Assembly: GCF_010731715.1 (NCBI RefSeq)
Contig: NZ_AP022587.1
Coordinates: 5,704,001 to 5,768,000, forward strand
Length of the DNA: 64,000 bases
Direction: 5' to 3'
DNA from: Mycobacterium stomatepiae
GTDB taxonomy: Bacteria > Actinomycetota > Actinomycetes > Mycobacteriales > Mycobacteriaceae
Both the position numbers and the translations under genes were made by a program. The notes below the pieces were generated by a model. It saw nothing but the letters and a program-made list of their open reading frames with translations, was not told the origin of the DNA and ran no database searches. This document shows, in pieces, positions 58,795-64,000 of the stretch. Each line of letters opens with the position of its first letter. The stretch's first letter is position 1.

Positions 58795-59682
58795 GTGAGC
58801 GTGCCCGCCCGGCCCACTCCGCTGTTCGCGGACATCGCCGACGTCTCCCGGCGGTTGGCCGAGACCGGTTACCTGCCCGACACCGCCACCGCAACGGCGG
58901 TGTTTCTTGCCGACCGGCTGGGCAAGCCGTTGCTGGTCGAAGGTCCCGCTGGCGTCGGCAAGACCGAGCTGGCCCGCGCCATCGCGCAGGCCACCGGCTC
59001 GGGTCTGGTTCGGCTGCAGTGCTACGAGGGTGTCGACGAGGCTCGCGCCCTCTACGAATGGAATCACGCCAAGCAGATACTCCGTATTCAAACCGGCAAC
59101 GCTGCCGGACAAGGCGACTGGGACCAGACCAAGGACGATGTGTTCAGCGAGGAGTTCCTGCTGCAGCGTCCACTGCTGACCGCGATCCGGCGCACCGAGC
59201 CGACGGTGCTGCTGATCGACGAAACCGACAAGGCCGACATCGAGATCGAGGGCCTGCTGCTCGAGGTGCTCTCCGATTTCGCGGTGACCGTGCCGGAGTT
59301 GGGCACGATCACCGCCGCGCGCACGCCGCTGGTTGTGCTGACCTCCAACGCCACCCGGGAACTGTCCGAGGCGCTCAAGCGTCGCTGCCTGTTTTTGCAC
59401 ATCGACTTCCCCACGCCCGACCTGGAACGGCGCATCCTGTTGTCCCGGGTCCCGGAGTTGCCCGCGCATCTCGCCGAAGAGCTGGTGCGCATCATCGGCG
59501 TCCTGCGTGCCATGCAGTTGAAGAAGGTGCCGTCCGTCGCCGAGACCATCGACTGGGGCCGCACGCTGCTGGCGCTGGGACTGGACACCATCGACGACGC
59601 GGTCGTCGCCCAGACACTCGGCGTGGTGCTCAAACACCAATCCGATCAGCAACGCGCGGCCGGGGAACTGAGGCTGAACTGA
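58795..59682 (+). CDS. MoxR-type AAA+ ATPase
   Basis: A 295-residue ATPase (Rv2426c homologue). Walker A is GPAGVGKTEL, Walker B LLIDETDKAD, and sensor 1 is in LTSNATRELSEALKRRC. GTG 58795 (GGAGAACTGA upstream). MoxR ATPases act as chaperones that insert metals or assemble complexes together with VWA partners; the partner here is the next gene, whose ATG overlaps this stop (TGATG). The client protein is unknown. Confidence 0.93.
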   Translation: MSVPARPTPLFADIADVSRRLAETGYLPDTATATAVFLADRLGKPLLVEGPAGVGKTELARAIAQATGSGLVRLQCYEGVDEARALYEWNHAKQILRIQTGNAAGQGDWDQTKDDVFSEEFLLQRPLLTAIRRTEPTVLLIDETDKADIEIEGLLLEVLSDFAVTVPELGTITAARTPLVVLTSNATRELSEALKRRCLFLHIDFPTPDLERRILLSRVPELPAHLAEELVRIIGVLRAMQLKKVPSVAETIDWGRTLLALGLDTIDDAVVAQTLGVVLKHQSDQQRAAGELRLN

Positions 59683-61127
59683 TGCCCCCGCGGCGCGTCC
59701 GCCCCACCAGACCCCTCGCCCCGTACGGGTTGCCGGGCCACCTGGTGGGCTTCGTGGAAGCGCTTCGTGGAAGCGGGATTTCGGTGGGACCGTCGGAGAC
59801 GGTGGATGCTGGCCGGGTGATGGCCACCCTCGGCCTCAGCGATCGCGACGTGCTGCGCGAAGGTATCGCGTGTGCGGTGCTACGCCAGCCCGACCATCGC
59901 GACACCTACGACGCGATGTTCGACCTGTGGTTCCCCGCGGCGATCGGTGCGCGCGCGGTCGTCCTCGATGACGGCGGGGCCGGCCAAGACAGCGAGGCCC
60001 TGCCCGCCGACGACGTCGACGCGATGCGGCAGATGCTGCTGGACCTGCTGACCCAGAACGAGGACCTGGCCGACCTGGACGAACGACTCATCGCGATGAT
60101 CGCGCGGATCGTGGAGGCCTACGGCAAATACAGTTCCAGCCGCGGCCCGTCATTTTCGTCGTATCAGGCGCTCAAGGCGATGGCGCTAGACGAGCTGGAG
60201 GGCAAGCTGCTCGCGGGCCTGCTCGCCCCGTACGGCGACGAGCCCACGCCCACTCAAGAGCAGATTGCTAAAGCGCTTGCCGCGCAGCGGATTACTCAGC
60301 TGCGCAAGATGGTCGACGCCGAGACCAAGCGGCGCACCGCCGAGCAGCTCGGCCGCGATCACGTCCAGATGTACGGCATCCCGCAGCTTGCGGAGAACGT
60401 CGAGTTCCTGCGGGCATCCGGTGACCAGCTGCGTCAGATGCAGCGAGTGGTGGCGCCGTTAGCCCGCACGCTGGCCACTCGGCTGGCGGCACGACGGCGT
60501 CGCAGCCGCGCCGGCACGATCGACCTGCGCAAAACGCTGCGCAAGTCGATGTCCACCGGCGGCGTGCCGATCGATCTGGTGTTGGCCAAACCTCGTCCGG
60601 CACGCCCGGAACTGGTTGTGCTGTGCGACGTGTCGGGTTCGGTGGCCGGATTCAGCCACTTCACCCTGCTGCTGGTACACGCTCTGCGCCAACAGTTTTC
60701 GCGCGTGAGAGTGTTCGCCTTCATCGACACCACCGACGAGGTCACCCACATGTTCGGGCCGGAAGCCGACCTCCCCGTGGCGATCCAGCGGATCACCCGC
60801 GAGGCCGGCGTCTACAGCCGCGACGGTCACTCCGATTACGGCAACGCATTCGTCTCGTTCCTGCAGGCCAATCCGAACGCCTTGTCGCCGCGCAGCTCCC
60901 TGCTGGTGCTGGGGGACGGCCGCACCAACTACCGCGACCCGGCCATCGACGTGCTGTCCGACATGGTCACCGCCGCCCGGCACGCGCACTGGCTCAACCC
61001 CGAGCCCAAACACCTTTGGGGCAGTGGCGATTCGGCGGTGCCGCGCTACGAAGAAGTGATCACCATGCACGAATGCCGTTCCGCCAAGCAACTCGCCACG
61101 GTGATCGACCAACTGCTGCCGGTGTGA
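59682..61127 (+). CDS. VWA-domain (CoxE-like) protein
   Basis: A 481-residue partner of the MoxR ATPase (Rv2425c homologue). The N-terminal region is helical (MMATLGLSDRDV-type, YDAMFDLWFPAAIGARAV). A long charged middle (RRRRSRAGTIDLRKTLRKSM) leads to a VWA domain with MIDAS DxSxS in VVLCDVSGSVAGF and the further Asp in LGDGRTNYRD. CoxE-type proteins help mature metal enzymes; the target is not known. Confidence 0.9.
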   Translation: MPPRRVRPTRPLAPYGLPGHLVGFVEALRGSGISVGPSETVDAGRVMATLGLSDRDVLREGIACAVLRQPDHRDTYDAMFDLWFPAAIGARAVVLDDGGAGQDSEALPADDVDAMRQMLLDLLTQNEDLADLDERLIAMIARIVEAYGKYSSSRGPSFSSYQALKAMALDELEGKLLAGLLAPYGDEPTPTQEQIAKALAAQRITQLRKMVDAETKRRTAEQLGRDHVQMYGIPQLAENVEFLRASGDQLRQMQRVVAPLARTLATRLAARRRRSRAGTIDLRKTLRKSMSTGGVPIDLVLAKPRPARPELVVLCDVSGSVAGFSHFTLLLVHALRQQFSRVRVFAFIDTTDEVTHMFGPEADLPVAIQRITREAGVYSRDGHSDYGNAFVSFLQANPNALSPRSSLLVLGDGRTNYRDPAIDVLSDMVTAARHAHWLNPEPKHLWGSGDSAVPRYEEVITMHECRSAKQLATVIDQLLPV

Positions 61128-61554
61128 ACCCTTCGTCTTCTGATAGACGAGCCAGCACATCTCGATCGGGCTCATCTCACCAACGATAGGAAAAGCGTTG
61201 ATGCCACGAATCGACCCGGGGTACCAACGCGTGGCCGGCCAAGCGCCGGGCAGGGGTCACCTCCGCACCCGGGCATCGGGTTGCTCACCGAACAGCGACG
61301 GCCCCGGGGCGGCCGCGAAGATCCGCATAGATCCGCACACACACGGTCTGGTATTCGTCGATCGGCCCCGGGCGGCAGGTCGACGGCTGTGGCGATGTCC
61401 CCGACTGTCGCGGCGTCGAGCAATCACGCGACGATCGACTCCCGCGCCTTCACCGATTCGGATCGGGAACTGTCCACCCGGTTCTGCTACCCGGCCGGGT
61501 AGACGTGAGCTCGCGAATCGGCCCGATTCGGACGGCCCGGTAAGCTGGCAAATC
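61128..61554 (+). other. Intergenic region before nadD, no gene assigned
   Basis: This 427-base gap holds frames open only because of high GC. Their translations are Arg/Pro-rich without family features and no ribosome site stands out. M. tuberculosis has an insertion-sequence gene and small hypotheticals here, so the site is a likely spot for change. A nadD promoter probably lies near the right end. Confidence 0.5.
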
Positions 61555-62235
61555 GTGCAAAAGCGCCGTCGCAGACTAGGAGTAATGGGTGGGACATTCG
61601 ACCCCATCCATTACGGGCACCTGGTTGCAGCGAGTGAGGTAGCCGACCTGTTCGACCTCGACGAAGTGGTGTTCGTGCCCAGCGGCCAGCCATGGCAGAA
61701 GACCCGCAATGTCTCCGCCGCCGAGGACCGGTACCTGATGACGGTGATCGCGACCGCCTCCAATCCGCGGTTCTCGGTCAGCCGGGTCGACATCGACCGC
61801 GGTGGCCCCACCTACACCAAGGACACCCTGCAGGACCTGCACGCGCTGAACCCGGATTCCGAACTGTTCTTCATCACTGGAGCAGACGCGCTGTCGTCCA
61901 TCCTGTCCTGGCATGGCTGGGAAGCGCTGTTCGAGCTGGCGCGGTTCATCGGCGTTAGCCGGCCCGGCTACGAGCTGCGCCACGAGCACATCACCGAGGT
62001 GCTCGGCGAACTGGCCAAGGACGCGCTGACCCTCGTTGAGGTTCCGGCACTGGCGATCTCGTCGACCGACTGCCGTCAGCGCGCCGCCGAACGCCGTCCG
62101 CTGTGGTACCTGATGCCCGACGGCGTCGTGCAGTACGTCTCCAAGCGCCGGCTTTACCGCGGCCCGGTCGAGGGCGAGGCCAAAGCCACACTCGGCCCAT
62201 CGCAGTCCAGCCTTTCGACGGGGAACAACCCATGA
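61555..62235 (+). CDS. nadD: Nicotinate-mononucleotide adenylyltransferase
   Basis: A 226-residue enzyme converting nicotinate mononucleotide to nicotinate adenine dinucleotide, the substrate of nadE in this window. The nucleotidyltransferase motif [11 protein letters not shown] is at 12-22 and [12 protein letters not shown] completes the site. The GTG at 61555 gives [11 protein letters not shown]; an ATG at 61585 would cut into the first strand. The C-terminal extension after KRRLYRG is poorly conserved. Its end overlaps the rsfS start. Confidence 0.95.
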   Translation: MQKRRRRLGVMGGTFDPIHYGHLVAASEVADLFDLDEVVFVPSGQPWQKTRNVSAAEDRYLMTVIATASNPRFSVSRVDIDRGGPTYTKDTLQDLHALNPDSELFFITGADALSSILSWHGWEALFELARFIGVSRPGYELRHEHITEVLGELAKDALTLVEVPALAISSTDCRQRAAERRPLWYLMPDGVVQYVSKRRLYRGPVEGEAKATLGPSQSSLSTGNNP

Positions 62236-62621
62236 GCGCCACCCAGGAAGCCATCGACATGGCGACGATCGCGGCCAACGCGGCGGCTTCGAAGCTGGCC
62301 AACGACGTTGTGGTGATCGACGTCTCCGGGCAATTGGTCATCACCGACTGCTTCGTCATCGCCTCGGCGTCCAACGAGCGGCAAGTCAACGCGATCGTCG
62401 ACGAGGTCGAGGAGAAAATGCAGAAGGCCGGCTACAAACCCGCACGCCGCGAGGGCGCTCGGGAGGGACGCTGGACGCTGCTGGATTACCGCGACATCGT
62501 CGTACACGTCCAGCACCAGGACGACCGCAACGTCTACGCCCTGGACCGCCTATGGGGTGACTGCCCGGTGATACCGGTGGACTTGGCGGCCGATTCCCAG
62601 GATTCGGCGAGCGCGCAATGA
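62232..62621 (+). CDS. rsfS: Ribosomal silencing factor RsfS
   Basis: A 129-residue protein (Iojap family) that binds ribosomal protein L14 and blocks subunit joining in starvation. Key segments are [34 protein letters not shown] and [24 protein letters not shown] overlaps with both neighbours, making nadD-rsfS-gpgP a coupled unit. Confidence 0.96.
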   Translation: MSATQEAIDMATIAANAAASKLANDVVVIDVSGQLVITDCFVIASASNERQVNAIVDEVEEKMQKAGYKPARREGAREGRWTLLDYRDIVVHVQHQDDRNVYALDRLWGDCPVIPVDLAADSQDSASAQ

Positions 62622-63277
62622 GCATTCGTCGCCTGGTGATGTTGCGGCACGGCCAAACCGACTTCAACGCCGGCAGCCGCATGCAGGGGCAGTTGGACTC
62701 CGCGCTGACCGAACTCGGCCGCGCCCAGGCGATCGCCGCCGCCGAGGTGCTGGGCAAGTTGCAGCCGCTGCTTATCGTGTCGTCGGATCTGCATCGCGCC
62801 TACGACACCGCGGTCAAGCTCGGGGAGCGGACCGGGCTACAGGTGCGGGCGGATGAACGGCTCCGCGAGACGCACCTGGGCGAGTGGCAGGGCCTGACCC
62901 ACACCGAGGTCGACGGGCAGGCCCCGGGCGCCCGGATCACCTGGCGCGACGACGCCACCTGGGCACCGCACGGCGGGGAAAGCAGGGTCGACGTTGCCGC
63001 CCGCAGCGTGCCGCTGGTCGCTGAGCTGGTGGCCGGCGAGCCCGAATGGGGAGACTCCGACGAGCCCGACCGGCCGGTGGTGCTGGTTGCCCATGGCGGG
63101 CTGATCGCCGCGTTATCGGCTGCGCTGCTGAAGCTTCCGGTCGCCAACTGGCCGATCCTGGGTGGGATGGGCAATGCTAGCTGGGTGCAGCTCTCCGGCC
63201 ACTCGCAGGACTCTGGTGCCCACTTCGGCAGCATCCGTTGGCGCCTCGATGTGTGGAATGCTTCGGCGCAGGGCTGA
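62618..63277 (+). CDS. gpgP: Glucosyl-3-phosphoglycerate phosphatase
   Basis: A 219-residue histidine phosphatase (Rv2419c homologue). It has LRHGQTDFN with the phospho-accepting His11, and the second His in [10 protein letters not shown]. It removes phosphate from glucosyl-3-phosphoglycerate in the synthesis of methylglucose lipopolysaccharide. The long acidic [12 protein letters not shown] insert is near the family norm. octT follows after five bases. Confidence 0.93.
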   Translation: MSIRRLVMLRHGQTDFNAGSRMQGQLDSALTELGRAQAIAAAEVLGKLQPLLIVSSDLHRAYDTAVKLGERTGLQVRADERLRETHLGEWQGLTHTEVDGQAPGARITWRDDATWAPHGGESRVDVAARSVPLVAELVAGEPEWGDSDEPDRPVVLVAHGGLIAALSAALLKLPVANWPILGGMGNASWVQLSGHSQDSGAHFGSIRWRLDVWNASAQG

Positions 63278-63282
63278 AAACG

Positions 63283-64000
63283 ATGTCCTCTGAGGTACGG
63301 CGCACGCTGCTGGTCTTCGCCGACTCTTTGTCCTACTACGGCCCCACCGGGGGACTGCCCGCCGATGATCCACGCATCTGGCCCAATATCGTTGCCTCCC
63401 AACTAGATTGGGATGTAGAGCTGATCGGGCGCATCGGCTGGACCTGTCGCGACGTGTGGTGGGCCGCCACGCAGGACCCGCGGGCCTGGGCGGCGCTACC
63501 CAAAGCGGGTGCGGTGATTTTCGCGACCAGTGGGATGGATTCACTGCCATCGGTGCTGCCGACCGCGCTGCGTGAACTGATCCGCTACGTCCGCCCGCCG
63601 TGGCTGCGGCGCTGGGTCCGCGACGGCTACGGGTGGCTGCAGCCGAGGCTATCGCCGATGGCCCGGGCCGCCCTGCCACCGCATTTGACGGCCGACTATC
63701 TCGAGCAGACGCGGGGCGCAATCGATTTCAACCGTCCCGGCATCCCGATCGTGGCGTCGCTGCCGTCGGTGCACATCGCCGAGACCTACGGCAAGGCCCA
63801 CCACGGGCGCGCCGGGACCGTGGCGGCCATCACTAAGTGGGCACAGCAGCATGACGTGTCCCTGGTCGACCTCAAAGCCGCTGTGGCCGAGCAGGTTATG
63901 AGCGGGCGTGGTAATCCCGACGGCATCCACTGGAATTTCGAAGCCCATCAGCGGGTCGCGGAGCTGATGCTAAAGGCGCTGGCCGAAGCCGGCGTGGCAA
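63283..64000 (+). CDS. octT: Diglucosylglycerate octanoyltransferase OctT (right edge, incomplete)
   Basis: A 239-codon portion of an SGNH-hydrolase-like acyltransferase (Rv2418c homologue, about 247 residues), so only the last few codons are missing. The N-terminal nucleophile block is FADSLSYYG with Ser15, and the catalytic Asp-His pair is in [10 protein letters not shown]. It transfers octanoate to diglucosylglycerate, the step after gpgP in methylglucose lipopolysaccharide initiation. It continues past the right window edge. Confidence 0.9.
   Translation, partial: MSSEVRRTLLVFADSLSYYGPTGGLPADDPRIWPNIVASQLDWDVELIGRIGWTCRDVWWAATQDPRAWAALPKAGAVIFATSGMDSLPSVLPTALRELIRYVRPPWLRRWVRDGYGWLQPRLSPMARAALPPHLTADYLEQTRGAIDFNRPGIPIVASLPSVHIAETYGKAHHGRAGTVAAITKWAQQHDVSLVDLKAAVAEQVMSGRGNPDGIHWNFEAHQRVAELMLKALAEAGVA

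Noticed and set aside
61172..61502. Short frames on both strands before nadD
   Set aside because: Arg/Pro-rich, no ribosome site, no family; treated as non-coding.

Overview
The window is chromosomal DNA of a Mycobacterium, high in GC. Gene content and order closely follow the M. tuberculosis segment Rv2471 to Rv2418c, read in the opposite orientation. Conserved markers are glbO, pepN, rpiB, tig-clpP1-clpP2-clpX, korAB, rpfE, valS-folC-ndk, rne, rplU-rpmA-obg-proB, nadE, rbsK, the cyclase/MscS pair, proA and nadD-rsfS-gpgP-octT. Several genes found here in M. tuberculosis are missing (the transporters near clpP2, clpX and rne, plus PE25/PPE41 and ahpCD), and non-tuberculous accessory genes are present. 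A non-tuberculous Mycobacterium is therefore likely; the species cannot be fixed by reading.

Layout. 1-8.6 kb: aglA fragment, glbO, an HNH nuclease, a cytochrome-oxidase small subunit candidate, DUF5130, pepN, a Rv2466c-type thioredoxin-fold protein with an apparent N-terminal frameshift, rpiB, a Nei/Fpg glycosylase and lipP. 8.5-14.1 kb: tRNA-Gly, tRNA-Pro, then protein folding and degradation (tig, clpP1, clpP2, clpX) with mmuM on the other strand. 14.4-19.8 kb: korAB, mobA, a 1.1-kb AT-richer gap and rpfE. 19.9-34 kb: a reductase, DUF937, a lectin-LysM protein, the valS-folC-DUF4233-ndk operon, rne, and the rplU-rpmA-obg-proB operon.

34-53 kb is the accessory half. It holds a TetR/P450 pair with a shared palindrome, a sirtuin, a second TetR next to a methyltransferase, a secreted CHAP hydrolase, and a three-gene cassette that looks like a type VII-secreted toxin with its small partner and immunity protein. 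A lipoprotein, an isochorismatase-family enzyme and nadE follow. Next come an IS30-family element sitting between the arms of a palindromic repeat, and a five-gene operon (MmgE/PrpD, isocitrate-lyase-superfamily lyase, LeuC-like, LeuD-like, PEBP). That operon diverges from a GntR/HutC regulator, with a near-perfect palindrome between them.

52.5-64 kb returns to the conserved backbone: a truncated methyltransferase, rbsK, a membrane cyclase with substituted catalytic residues translationally coupled to an MscS-cNMP-domain channel, proA, a MoxR/VWA pair, and nadD-rsfS-gpgP-octT. The last pair, gpgP and octT, belongs to methylglucose lipopolysaccharide synthesis.

The best candidates for undescribed biology are the GntR-controlled carboxylate operon and the type VII toxin cassette. 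Next are the frameshifted and CPWA-altered Rv2466c homologue, the IS30 insertion into a repeat palindrome, and the cyclase/channel pair whose nucleotide sites both look degenerate.
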